A DNA stretch of 64,000 nt from Segetibacter koreensis DSM 18137 (GTDB lineage Bacteria > Bacteroidota > Bacteroidia > Chitinophagales > Chitinophagaceae), in contig NZ_KB893385.1 of the NCBI RefSeq assembly GCF_000374045.1, positions 181,702 through 245,701 on the forward strand, read 5' to 3'. Below, piece by piece: positions 46,490 to 55,967 of this stretch (positions are counted from its first letter, which is position 1; each line of letters starts with the position of its first letter). Under the pieces are notes generated by a model, which made no database searches, was not told where the DNA came from, and saw only the letters and a program-made list of their open reading frames with translations. Made by a program: the position numbers and the translations under genes.

Positions 46490-46880
46490 ATAATTGAAAA
46501 AATAGAAAGGGAAATAGTGGAAAGAAAACAGAAATTGGGTGCCCGGGAAAAAGAAAAAACAAGAAAAAGGAGGCATTCCTATGATAGCTATGAATACTTT
46601 CCAAAACAACGCGGAAAAGAGTACTTCACGGCTAAAAGATGTTCACGCAGAAAAAATAGGAGCAATTTCACAGGATTTGAATGATATGGACAAAATGAAA
46701 TTTGGCTTTGACAACTCTTTGATATATAAAGGCAAAATATTATTTACAGCAAGGACATCAACTTTCGCTATGGTAACGAGTGGCTATGGAAGCGAGCCTT
46801 AAATATCGAGATCACCAGTGGAGAACGAATTGCCCTGAAAGGTTTTGATGACAGGTGTACCGGGATTGTAAACGCTCGAA
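46490..46880 (+). pseudogene. ABC-F ATPase remnant
   Basis: The plus strand encodes IPMIAMNTFQNNAEKSTSRL, then DVHAEKIGAISQDLND and KMKFGFDNSLIYKGKILFTA, which resemble the inter-domain linker and start of the second ATPase domain of ABC-F proteins. After a one-base frame change near 46750 the sequence continues FRYGNEWLWKRALNIEITSG and ERIALKG, exactly where LNGSGKTT (Walker A) should follow, but that motif is lost. The 5' half of the gene is missing. It lies on the chromosomal side of the tRNA attachment site, so it is a host gene relic, possibly damaged when the element arrived. Confidence 0.55.
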
Positions 46881-47042
46881 AGTTAATATTTGTAATTCTG
46901 CCCTCATTGGCGCTGTCATTACCCGATAAAGTTTTATCGCCCCTCAAGAGCACAATTAGAGTAACAATTAAACACCAAACGGGAACTATCATCGGAAGCC
47001 ACAACAGTAAAAAGGAGAAATTCGCGTAGAGATGCCTTAAAA

Positions 47043-47081
47043 AAATAAGCACTTAGATTTTTAATTTCTAAGTGCTTATTT
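47043..47081 (-). terminator. tRNA terminator
   Basis: A 15-bp perfect stem (47043-47057 with 47067-47081) and 9-nt loop. On the minus strand it directly follows the 3' end of the tRNA fragment and is followed by a T-rich tail. It marks the chromosomal side of the junction. Confidence 0.8.
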
Positions 47082-47084
47082 GAA

Positions 47085-47126
47085 GTGGGCCACTAGGATT
47101 TGAACCTAGGATCACCTGATTATGAG
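47085..47126 (-). tRNA. 3' half of a CAU-anticodon tRNA (attachment-site copy)
   Basis: Read on the minus strand: CTCATAA (anticodon loop, CAU), ATCAG (3' anticodon stem), variable region, a T arm CTAGG-TTCAAAT-CCTAG and the 3' acceptor strand TGGCCCA. Upstream of the anticodon loop the sequence (ggcg...) no longer pairs with ATCAG, so the 5' half is absent. This is the pattern left when an element integrates into the 3' half of a tRNA gene: one junction keeps a duplicate 3' segment and the complete gene lies at the other end. CAU could be elongator Met or Ile2. Confidence 0.85.
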
Positions 47127-47332
47127 CGCCAAACTGTCAGTTTCAGTTGCTTTCAGTTAGGTCGTTTTATTAGTAATTCTGTGGTTCATATTGTTTTATA
47201 AAAATTAATTATTTAACTTGCTTGTGGTTAGTCGCAGTCATTTTGGCAAAAATGGTCTCTTTTTTGGTATTGAAGAATTACAAATAAGTAATATTTAAAA
47301 CTAGAGAAAGTCGGTGTAAAGGTAGTACCTGA
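47127..47332. other. Left end of the integrated element
   Basis: Immediately inside the attachment site are three copies of TCAGTT (47137-47142, 47143-47148, 47153-47158) in a 22-bp stretch. These may be arm-type integrase-binding repeats. Further on the spacer is AT-rich and enters the degraded 5' end of the integrase. Confidence 0.35.
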
Positions 47333-48516
47333 CCACACAAATCTAAAAAAAATAATAGATACTCCTTAAAATTAAGAATTTCCTTCAAAGGAGTTAGGAA
47401 ATATTATTATACCACTTAAGATGCTGATGACAGGGAGTGGGAAGTAATTAATAGTGCAGAAGCAAAGGGTCCTTTAAGAAAAATTAAAAATGAAATCGGG
47501 GTAATAGAATCGGCGGCACAAAAATGTTGCGATCATATTCGGCCTTTTTCTTTTATCCAGTTTGAATTTGACTTTTTCAACGAGAAAGCACATTACCAGA
47601 GTGTCGAGAAGCTATATGACCTATATATTGAACAATTAAAAATGAATAAGCAGTTTGGAACGATAGACAGTTACAAGACATCTATTAGTTCTCTAAAAAA
47701 ATATAAAAGCTTTCTAAAGTTTGAGGATATCACACCTGAGTTCTTACAAGGTTTTGAAAACTGGATGTTGTCAAGGGGTAAATCTATAACAACGGTTGGA
47801 ATATATCTCGGAACTTTAAGGGCGGTAATAAACCTGGGAAAAGCAAAGGGAATTCTTAATGAAAATATTTATCCATTTGGAAGAAGGAAATATGTTCTTC
47901 CTACCGGACTGAATGTTAAAAAAGCATTGGATATCCAACAGGTAAAACAAATTTTCGACTATGAAGTTACCGAAGGTATCGGGATGGAAAGAGCCAGGGA
48001 TTTTTGGATATTCAGTTATTTATGCAACGGGATGAATATGATGGATATTGGACAGCTTAAACAAAGAGATGTTCATGCAAAGTACATTACTTTTAAACGG
48101 GAAAAAACGAAGAGAGCTACAAGAGGAAACCCCGTTATAATTACAGTCATACGTAATCCTTATATAGATGACATAATCAGGAAATGGGGTACGAAAACTT
48201 TGGATCGGGACGAATACCTGTTTGGTATAGTTGACAAATCAGATCAGGAAGAAGTTGTAAGGAAGAAAATAAAACAGTTTACTGATGTTACAAATGATTG
48301 ACCAAAAAAATAGGAAAAGCTCTTGGCTTTGAATTAGCGCTAACCTCGTATGTTGCCCGACATTCGTTTGCCACCATCCTGGTGAGAAGTGGTGCACCTC
48401 TAAAACTTGCAAGTCAGACCCTCGGCCATCAAAGTATTACTACAACTGAAAAATATTTTGCCGGGTTTGATTTGGCTGCACAGGCGCAGTATATAAAGGC
48501 TCTTACTAATTTTTAG
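47333..48516 (+). pseudogene. Tyrosine recombinase (integrase), broken
   Basis: Encodes a Bacteroidota-type phage integrase with arm-binding, SAM-like core-binding and catalytic domains. The 5' part (KLRISFKGVRKYYYTT) is cut by an in-frame TAA at 47417-47419, then continues DADDREWEVINSAEAKG and a core-binding domain. The catalytic domain has ARDFWIFSYLCNGM (first Arg). A 1-nt deletion near 48294 changes TGG ATC to a TGA stop; the second, internally intact copy at 51611 keeps TGG. After that the frame resumes with SYVARHSFATILVRSG (Arg of the HxxR box region), LGHQS and the nucleophile in TTEKYFAGF. Two lesions make it non-functional as a single protein. Confidence 0.88.
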
Positions 48517-48988
48517 TACTGAAACATGCTTGGAACATTTGAAGGTTAGCTTACAGTGGTTTTCGAAGTATTTGAATTTACGTTTACCGAATGTTGAGAT
48601 TACTACCAAGAAGGGTTCCGGCGTCTTTTGGACAACAAGTGCTGTAGGGGTGGGTTGTTCATCATTTGTTCGTCGCTCATCTGAACCAATACATCAACTT
48701 TTGTAAACTTTGGCGGGACAAGTCCTGCTATCATTAAGCATTTAAGTGATCCCTTGAACACTTAAACGAGCAGGGGTTGACAGGGAACTTTTTATTGTTG
48801 TCTATTCAAATCTTACAACCCATGCTTGTCGAAGATAAGTTATTCCGCACGTTTCAGAATCTCATATTACAGAGGAGCTACGTTATAAGCTGCTTTGTTT
48901 TTGTTACGGAAATGATGGCTGAATTGAAATAATGTTACTAATTGAACCTTTCTGTCCCACTTCCGTTTTAAAAGATATTAATCACATT
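48517..48988. other. Non-coding stretch inside the element
   Basis: No gene seen. A nested hairpin lies at 48724-48774: cctgct with agcagg at the base and tttaagtg (48741-48748) with cacttaaa (48759-48766) at the top. It could be a regulatory or origin-type structure. The rest is unremarkable. Confidence 0.3.
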
Positions 48989-49381
48989 ATGGAAACAATA
49001 GTACCTGGATTTATACTACATCCGGATTTTATAACTAGTTCCCTGGAAAATGAATTAATGAACGAAACAGATAATCAGAAATGGGTTGTAGACTATGACA
49101 GACGGCTGCAATATTATGGTTACAGAAATGAACTGGAAAAACCTATGACCTGGTAGAGTTTCCTGTTCCCATGCCTCCCTCCATTGATCAAACAATTATC
49201 GGAGCAAATGGTGGATCAGAACATACTGATTAACCAGCCGGACCAGGTTATCATTAATGAATATTTACCCGGACGAGGCATTAGACCTCATAAAGACAGG
49301 AACTACTTAGAAAACCAAATCTGTGGAATTAACCTGGGGAGCGGTTGTGGGCTTTTGGTGGAACTGCCCGTCCAAAATTAG
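48989..49381 (+). pseudogene. AlkB-like 2-oxoglutarate/Fe(II) dioxygenase, broken
   Basis: Begins METIVPGFILHPDFI, then (after a +1 shift near 49140) TYDLVEFPVPMPPSI, and back in frame KQLSEQMVDQNILINQPDQV and IINEYLPGRGIRPHKDRNYL. The PHKD is the HxD iron ligand of AlkB-type demethylases, preceded by the usual NEYLPG. Two compensating frame changes, a TAG at 49154-49156 and loss of the C-terminal iron ligand (sequence stops after GLLVELPVQN) show it is dead. Acquired with the element or older cargo. Confidence 0.6.
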
Positions 49382-49686
49382 GACAGCTTGTTTGCAACCA
49401 TCCTTGCCAACCCTGCCACTTAAACACCTGTTGTTCTAAAAGCAACATTTCTCCTCACGTTCAACGTACATGTAAAACACGTCGAACCTCAAATTATAAA
49501 AGCCCGGCAAACGAATTTGTTCACTGTATTCTCCTCTTTCTTTGCGGTGCCCGCTTTGCTGAAACTTAAGGGAGCAAGGGGACATTCTCACACTTACGGA
49601 TATTATTCACCACACATAATGCCTCAGCTTCTGTTGCAGTTGATAACACCTAAAATGGGGCATTGCAAAACCTGCTCTTACCCCTT
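49382..49686. other. Stretch without recognisable gene
   Basis: Follows the AlkB remnant. Translations in all frames are short and without known motifs. Probably decayed cargo. Confidence 0.3.
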
Positions 49687-51357
49687 TTACGTCCAGTCAA
49701 AACTTACGATCTTATTATTAAGCTTCCACTTTTCGGGTAGGATAGTATCGAGCCAGTCTAATAGCTCTCCTAAAGGCTGCGCTTTTGCTGCCTGCGCGAA
49801 GGCTTGTTTTACCGCGGCTTTTTGGGCTTCGCCAAGTGCTTCCGGTTGAGCAGATATAAAAAGAGGGGCACCGCTTTCGGCCAGCAGTTGCATCCATTGC
49901 TTGTTTTTACTCCAGGCAATATCAGTAGTGATTCCAACACAGTCACGGTCAGCAGCATAAAACTTGTTGTGTTGCGGCAGGCGAAAAGCGAGCGTGTTCA
50001 CGCCCATTTTGCGTGTTCTGCCCCAATCCTTACCACTGGTATCATCCCCAATCCGGCAAAGCTCAAATATACCGGCGCTCAGGTGGCTCATCGTATTGCA
50101 ACCGATGATATATATGCCATCACCGGCAGCACTACGGATTGCCCTGTACAGGTCGAGGATGATCTCTGCAGTCGTTTTACTTCTGTCGTTAAAGCGCCAG
50201 CCGGGTTCAGTAATGCTTTGTTTCATGTCGAAGCCCTATCTTTCGGTAATGTCGTACGTGCTGAAATCATGTTTTACCATCTCGTACCCCCACTGCCTGT
50301 ACACATCGAAGTTGGGTTTGATGCGCTCGACATTTTCGGGTATAGTCGGGTCTAATACCGGGTTTTTAGGATTATCACGGCCGGGAATTTTGGGAGCAAG
50401 CAGGCTTGCCTTTTCATCATGGCGGGCACAAAGCGGACGCATCCACAACCCAGGCCGCATGCCCACCTTTTTAATCTCGTCACCCAACAGGTGCATGTCT
50501 TTAAACTTGTCGTTAGGTTTGGAGAAATCATCGTTCCAACCGCCATGACCAGGTAATAGAGGCGAGTACGTAGCCCAGCCGGCATCAATAACTGAAAATG
50601 GCTTGTTGTTATTATCGGTAACAAGTTCTGCCATCATTGCAGTCGTTTTCTTAATAAGATCGAAGTCATTTTTTCCGTAGGCAAAGTACTAGTCGTTTAT
50701 GCCGTAAACAGGCTGCCTGGGCAAGCGGGGCTTTTCGCACATCATACCGCAGAAACGGTGATCCGTTAAGAATGGGTCTTCACCGGCTTTTCCTGCGGTG
50801 GTTATAATGTCTGCAGCATGCAGAGTGCGATTGCCCAACAAAACACCATTACCACCGGAAAGAGTATCTAAAGTAAGTTCGAGCCTATCACTTTGTAAAC
50901 CCCACCAGCAAGTACTGTTGGCCCCGGTTTTCACGCCAAAGCAGACAGTTTGTTTGCCATGATACAAAATCACATACCAAGGGTTTTTAACGCCTTCCTT
51001 TTTAGTTTTCCATTCCAGGTCGCCATAAGAACGCTCCCACTGATCACCGAGAAATTTTGCTGATCAGGGCACATCATACTGCCATTTTAAACGAACTGCG
51101 TTCAACTGTTGTGATGGGGATTTTACATACACACCTTTTCCATTACCATTGGTCTTAACAGTAACCTCTATATCCCTATGACTAACTTTTAAACCGTTAC
51201 TTGGAGTCAATTTAAACCATTCATCGCCAGATTGTGCCCAAACCTCTTGGGGTGAATTGAGGAAAGGGGTTCCGGTTGGTGTTGCATATGTAATCCTGCT
51301 GAATAATGCAGTCGTAGCCGCAGCTGCAGAAAGTTTAATAAAATGTCTTCTTTGCAT
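49687..51357 (-). pseudogene. Secreted alpha-galactosidase (GH27/GH36-like) with three in-frame nonsense codons
   Basis: Reading 51357 to 49687 in one frame gives a complete glycosidase except for stops at 51064-51066 (TGA), 50689-50691 (TAG) and 50236-50238 (TAG). The N-terminus MQRRHFIKLSAAAATTALF is a twin-arginine signal. Later blocks: DAGWATYSPL, GMRPGLWMRPL, and YEMVKHDFSTYDIT with the nucleophile aspartate of clan GH-D alpha-galactosidases, then SAGDGIYIIGCNT-type acid/base region. There is no frameshift. The two TAGs fall where homologues normally have tryptophan (GIND-W-YFAYG; DITER-W-GFDM), as far as I recall the family. It should be inactive unless stops are suppressed. Confidence 0.8.
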
Positions 51358-51610
51358 ATCGATGATTTGTATCCTAATATAATACTGCTGCATGCTGCTT
51401 GCAGCAGTCCTATTGAAGTTAATGACGCTTTAACGCACAGGCAAATAAAGATATGGAAAAAGAAACCACTATCTATTTATCCGATTGGTATAGTAGATTT
51501 TGATCAAAATTTGAGTAGGATTGTTAAACCTACTCCCAATGTTTAATTTCGTTTAGCACATCAAAATGCATAAACAATTTCAAATAAGGTTAGAGTAGTT
51601 ATAATAAAAG
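51358..51610. other. Spacer between alpha-galactosidase and integrase fragment
   Basis: No gene seen. Contains the upstream region of the alpha-galactosidase pseudogene; no exact TAnnTTTG box was noticed. It joins directly the start of homology with the integrase gene at 51611. Confidence 0.3.
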
Positions 51611-51943
51611 GGGGTACGAAAACTTTAGATTCAGACGAATATGTCTTTGGGATAGTTGACAAATTAGATCCCGAAGAAATTGCAAGAAAGAAAATAACAC
51701 AATTCACAGATGTTACAAATGATTGGATCAAAAAAATAGGAAAGGCCCTTGGCTTTGAATTGGCATTAACGTCCTATGTTGCCCGACACTCGTTTGCCAC
51801 TATCCTAGTAAGAAGTGGTACACCTCTAAAACTTGCAAATCAAACTCTCGGCCATCAAAGTATTACTACAACTGAAAAATATTTTGCTGGATTTGATTTG
51901 GCTGCACAAGGCGCAGTATATAAAGGCCCTTACTAATTTTTAA
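51611..51943 (+). pseudogene. Second, partial copy of the integrase C-terminus
   Basis: From ggggtacgaaaactt onward this stretch repeats 48186-48516 with scattered substitutions. It keeps NDWIKKIGKALGFELALTSY where copy 1 is frameshifted, and carries ARHSFATILVRSGTP, LGHQSITTTEKYFAG. One extra base near 51909 changes the last residues. The first two thirds of the gene are absent, so it is a fragment. It marks the boundary between the decayed cargo to the left and the intact hexosamine genes to the right. Confidence 0.9.
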
Positions 51944-52021
51944 TAATCTGAGTTGGCTCATTGTATAAGTATTTCAATTTCGCTTGATGGTCCTATAAAA
52001 GTTTGCATTTTCTACGTTGGG

Positions 52022-53689
52022 CTATTTTTTCTCTAATCCTATATCGAGCGGTGTCTTTGCATAATTGATTTTTCGATAATCATATCGTTTAAATTGCTTT
52101 CGCATTCTTCGGGCAAAGTCTTTCCAGTCCTTTTTTTCTCCTGGTGTCCATACTACTTCTGCCAGCGCGCTTATTCTTGGGAAAACCATGTATTCCACTT
52201 TGGCTTCACTTTCCATGTATTCTGCCCAGGCGCTTCCGTGTGCTCCGAGAACATGTTTTGCTTCTTCCGGTGTCAGCGACGGATCAACAGGTTCGAAGGA
52301 ATACACTTTTTCCAAAGGCAAATAACCTCCGGCTGAAAGTGGTTCTTTTTTGGGGTCGCCCTGGTTGAACCAGAAATAAGTGTATTGTACCGGTGCCATA
52401 ATCACATCATGCCCGCTCTTGGCAGCAGTAACGCCACCTTCCATTCCCCGCCACGACATCACTGTTACATTCGGAGAAAGGCCACCTTCAATTATTTCGT
52501 CCCACCCAATAACCTTTCGCCCTTTAGAGTTTACAAATTTTTCTATCCGTTTCATAAAATAGCTCTGTAATTCCTCTTCGTTCTTTAAGCCAAGCTCTTT
52601 TATTTTTTGTTGGATTTTTGGAGAAGCTTTCCATTGGTCCTTTATTGCTTCGTCGCCTCCAATGTGTATATATTGACCCGGAAAAATCTCCATAACTTCC
52701 GAAAGCACGTTTTCCAGGAAAGTAAAAGTTGATTCGTCTACATTAAATATATCAGGAAGAACGCCCCAGTAAGTAGCTACTTCTATTTTCTTACCTGTAA
52801 CACCTAACTCAGGATAGGCTGCAATAGCTGCAGTAGCATGCCCAGGCATTTCTATTTCAGGCACAACGGTTATAAATCTGTCCTTTGCATATTGTACTAC
52901 CTCCCTTGCCTGTTCCTGCGTGTAAAAGCCTCCGTAACGTTTCCCATCAAATTTTTTCGGCTTTTCATCAATGTGTCCCACTAATGTTTCTTTTCTCCAT
53001 GCACCCACTTCTGTGAGCTTTGGATACTTTTTTATTTCCAGACGCCAGCCCTGGTCTTCCGTAAGGTGCCAGTGAAAAGTATTCAACTTATGCATAGCCA
53101 TATTGTCAATATACTTTTTAATAAAATCTACAGACACAAAATGACGGCATACATCTAAGTGCTGACCTCTCCATGTAAACCTTGGAACATCAGTAATTTC
53201 TACGGCTGGTATTATCCAGTAAATGTTATTTACTTTGGTTGTGCTCTCTATTTCAGCGGGAAGCAGTTGAGCAATAGTCTGCATTCCATAAAATAAACCC
53301 GCTGGTTGGGCAGCTTTTACTATTACCGATTGATTAGTTACCGATAATTGGTAGCCTTCGTTCCCTAATGAATCATTAGTCGAGACTGTTGTAAAAAAGA
53401 TAGTGTTATTGGCGTTATTGTCGTTCCCAGCAATTACAGCAATTTCTAATCCCGCAGCTTTTTGAAGTTTTTGGGCCAGCATTTTAGCAATACGCAGTGC
53501 TTCTGGATTGCCTTGCTGTACCTCGATCTTTGTCTGTTTATTGATAGCAAAACTGCCGCTCTTTTTTTGCATTTGTGCGGGTAAAGGAATGATACTTATG
53601 TCTTGGGCAGCACAACTATTAGTATCGTTGCAGACCAACAAAATAGAAATGGTTGCAAAAAGTATCGTGTGTAAAAATATTTTTTTCAT
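52022..53689 (-). CDS. Beta-N-acetylhexosaminidase, GH20
   Basis: Hydrolyses terminal beta-linked GlcNAc or GalNAc from chito-oligosaccharides or glycoconjugates by substrate-assisted catalysis. The 555-residue protein has a signal peptide (about 1-28), an N-terminal GH20b domain, and a TIM barrel with RGQHLDVCRHFVS, HWHLTEDQGWRLEI and the catalytic pair Asp346-Glu347 in HIGGDEAIKDQW. WDEIIEGG and the late HGSAWAEYM motif close the active site. Probably periplasmic or surface. Last gene of a four-gene operon (16-base gap from the transporter). Confidence 0.94.
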   Translation of the reverse strand: MKKIFLHTILFATISILLVCNDTNSCAAQDISIIPLPAQMQKKSGSFAINKQTKIEVQQGNPEALRIAKMLAQKLQKAAGLEIAVIAGNDNNANNTIFFTTVSTNDSLGNEGYQLSVTNQSVIVKAAQPAGLFYGMQTIAQLLPAEIESTTKVNNIYWIIPAVEITDVPRFTWRGQHLDVCRHFVSVDFIKKYIDNMAMHKLNTFHWHLTEDQGWRLEIKKYPKLTEVGAWRKETLVGHIDEKPKKFDGKRYGGFYTQEQAREVVQYAKDRFITVVPEIEMPGHATAAIAAYPELGVTGKKIEVATYWGVLPDIFNVDESTFTFLENVLSEVMEIFPGQYIHIGGDEAIKDQWKASPKIQQKIKELGLKNEEELQSYFMKRIEKFVNSKGRKVIGWDEIIEGGLSPNVTVMSWRGMEGGVTAAKSGHDVIMAPVQYTYFWFNQGDPKKEPLSAGGYLPLEKVYSFEPVDPSLTPEEAKHVLGAHGSAWAEYMESEAKVEYMVFPRISALAEVVWTPGEKKDWKDFARRMRKQFKRYDYRKINYAKTPLDIGLEKK

Positions 53690-53705
53690 AAACCAATCGT
53701 CGTTA

Positions 53706-55004
53706 TTAATTTTTAAATGCGTTCTTTCCTGTTCCTGCTTTATATCCTGCTACGGCAAAATACAGAATGAATAAATAAAAAGGAAGCAATATTGAGTAAG
53801 CAACGTGGGGATTGCTGGCATCGCTCAAAAGGCCATATAACAATGGACCTGCCGCCCCACCGACGGTGCCCATAACAAGTAATGCCGATCCTTTACTGGT
53901 AGCTTTGCCCAATCCTTGAAGGGAAAGCGGCCAAATGGAAGGCCATAACAACGCATTGCCTAATCCAAGCAATGCAATAAACCATACAGAAACCGGCCCT
54001 TTAACCAGTATAGCCAAAATGGTTAACGCAATACCTAATACCGCAGAAGAAAGCAGCGCTTTTCGTTGTGAAATTAATCTGGGAATTGTAAATATGCCAA
54101 TGACATAACTTATTATCATAAGCAACAATGTAAATGTCGCAAAATATTTTGCCCCTCTGAATGGCAAGCCGGTAAATTGTGCATAATTGATGATTGTATC
54201 AATAGCTAATACTTCTACTGCGACACCACAGAAAAGAGCAATAGCACCCAAAATGAGATGAGTATGCTTCCATAAATTTTCCTTTTCCCTCTGTTCACTT
54301 TTGTTTACACCTCTATCATCAATATCGGGCAAACTTGTCAGCTTAATGACCAACCCCATCGCAATCAATACCAGGCCTATAACTACATAGGGGATAACAA
54401 GACGGGTAGAGAGTTCATTCAATATAATAGCCTGATGCTCTGCAGAAACTTTGGTTAAACTTTTTTGTACTTCATCTATTTCATTTGGGCTTTTTACCAC
54501 AGCTCCTACTAAAAGTAGCGGAGCTATTGCGCCAGCCACTTTATTGCAAACACCCATAATGCTTATACGCGACGCTGCGCTTTCTATAGGTCCAAGAATT
54601 GTTACGTAAGGATTGGCAGCAGTTTGAAGAAGTGTTAATCCTGTTGCTTCTACAAACAATCCAATTAAGAAAATACTATACGCTCTCGTATTAGCTGCAG
54701 GAATAAAAATAAAGGCGCCGATAGCCATTACAAACAGACCGAACATCATTCCGTTTTTGTAGCCGGTTCTTTTAAGAATGTAAGAAGAAGGAAAAGCCAT
54801 TAGGAAATAGCTGATGTAAAAAGCGAATGCCACGAGCATCGCCTCTTTTACAGATAATTGACAAACCAATTTAAAATAAGGGATCAAAACAGAATTGATC
54901 CAGGTAACAAAACCAAACACGAAGAACAAGGACCCAATAATAATCATAGGGCCATATTTATTGCCAGTACGGGTAGGGCTTTCTTGCAGTATTACGTTTT
55001 CCAT
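53706..55004 (-). CDS. FucP-type sugar MFS transporter
   Basis: A 432-residue major facilitator with 12 helices, of the FHS/FucP family used in Bacteroidota for fucose, galactose, glucose and GlcNAc (NagP). Signatures: FFVFGFVTWINSVLIPYFK, FAFYISYFLMAFPSSYILKRTGYKNGM, and LLQTAANPYVTILGPIESAASRISIMGVCNKVAG. Between a hexosaminidase and NagB-like genes the likely substrate is GlcNAc or a related amino sugar. It uses a proton gradient and does not phosphorylate the sugar. 11 bases after the NagB-like stop. Confidence 0.92.
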   Translation of the reverse strand: MENVILQESPTRTGNKYGPMIIIGSLFFVFGFVTWINSVLIPYFKLVCQLSVKEAMLVAFAFYISYFLMAFPSSYILKRTGYKNGMMFGLFVMAIGAFIFIPAANTRAYSIFLIGLFVEATGLTLLQTAANPYVTILGPIESAASRISIMGVCNKVAGAIAPLLLVGAVVKSPNEIDEVQKSLTKVSAEHQAIILNELSTRLVIPYVVIGLVLIAMGLVIKLTSLPDIDDRGVNKSEQREKENLWKHTHLILGAIALFCGVAVEVLAIDTIINYAQFTGLPFRGAKYFATFTLLLMIISYVIGIFTIPRLISQRKALLSSAVLGIALTILAILVKGPVSVWFIALLGLGNALLWPSIWPLSLQGLGKATSKGSALLVMGTVGGAAGPLLYGLLSDASNPHVAYSILLPFYLFILYFAVAGYKAGTGKNAFKN

Positions 55005-55015
55005 GGGCGAACAGA

Positions 55016-55945
55016 TTAATGCATGGTTACTTCACAGGTTCCTAAACCTGGTCTGTAAAAATTGAATTGAACATTAGGATGATCAGCCAGTAATGACATC
55101 GGCACGGAAGTATCAACAATATTTTTAGAAATCATAAAAGTTGTCAGCCGCTGCCCAAATGGATTATCATGCATGCCCGCGTGCCAGATAGAAACCTTTT
55201 CCGCCTTCCAGGTTTCAGATGGACCAACTGTTATAGCCTGTGTGGGAACCATAGTAATATTTCCCCCACCCGATGTTCTTGCATTTTGTGCAATCGTGAT
55301 TGGATGCAGGTCAACTACACGGGTGGTTAACTTTCTGTACTCCTCGGGTGAAGGCGGTTCATCTTTGAATTTGCCTTCACGCTTTGGAGGATCATTAAAT
55401 GCCCAATGTTTAATATCTCCCTGTCCACCTTGCATTACCGCGCAGCGAATGCCTTCCCAACTCTTTCGGTAAGTCGTTGTATCCCCTTTTGGAAAGTGTA
55501 AGTTTTCATCGGGCATTACCAGGTCTTTTCTTATCCGGCTAAAACATAACTCTCTATCTGCTCTCTCAAACGATAAAGGATGATCCGGTGAAACTTCTTT
55601 ACCATCCATAAGCCATTCATCCATTCCCCAGAAATGGGCGGATTTTACAGCCAGTCCGAGATCATTTATGATTCTCGCTACAAGCGGCAATTGTTCTGTA
55701 GGACCAATAGGTCCGCAAATACCAACAGGGTTATCTGGTGTTGATTGCCTCCATGCTGTAATATATTCCAATGCTTCCGCTAGATAAAACTCTTCAAGGG
55801 TATCATACAATAGTACCTTGAAGCCCGGTCGTGACAGTTGCACTAAGTTTTCAGGTGTTAATGATGCTACTTCCTTTATGATTGCTGTATCAAGTGTGGT
55901 ATAGTCCCACCAATCCGGAGCTATTGAACTTAATTTTCTTGGCAT
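55016..55945 (-). CDS. NagB-like glucosamine-6-phosphate deaminase homologue with altered active-site motif
   Basis: A 309-residue member of the NagB/RpiA fold. [11 protein letters not shown] matches the LDEY region (first catalytic Asp). The canonical NagB loop GxDGHIAFNEP is replaced by [14 protein letters not shown]: the histidine is kept but Asp-Gly-His context and the following Glu are changed to Lys-His-Trp-Ala-Phe-Asn-Asp. [23 protein letters not shown] carries the phosphate-loop-like Thr. It belongs to a Bacteroidota subfamily usually next to PIG-L deacetylases. It may act on an unusual or non-phosphorylated amino sugar. Second gene of the operon. Confidence 0.82.
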   Translation of the reverse strand: MPRKLSSIAPDWWDYTTLDTAIIKEVASLTPENLVQLSRPGFKVLLYDTLEEFYLAEALEYITAWRQSTPDNPVGICGPIGPTEQLPLVARIINDLGLAVKSAHFWGMDEWLMDGKEVSPDHPLSFERADRELCFSRIRKDLVMPDENLHFPKGDTTTYRKSWEGIRCAVMQGGQGDIKHWAFNDPPKREGKFKDEPPSPEEYRKLTTRVVDLHPITIAQNARTSGGGNITMVPTQAITVGPSETWKAEKVSIWHAGMHDNPFGQRLTTFMISKNIVDTSVPMSLLADHPNVQFNFYRPGLGTCEVTMH

Positions 55946-55967
55946 GATTTAATTGAATTGTTGGTTT

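Noticed and set aside
46768..47052. 94-codon hydrophobic minus-strand frame beside the tRNA
   Set aside because: It is antisense to the recognisable ABC-F remnant and runs into the tRNA terminator.
49804..50548. Long plus-strand frames opposite the alpha-galactosidase
   Set aside because: They are open because the opposite strand is a conserved coding frame; the minus strand has the catalytic motifs and signal peptide.
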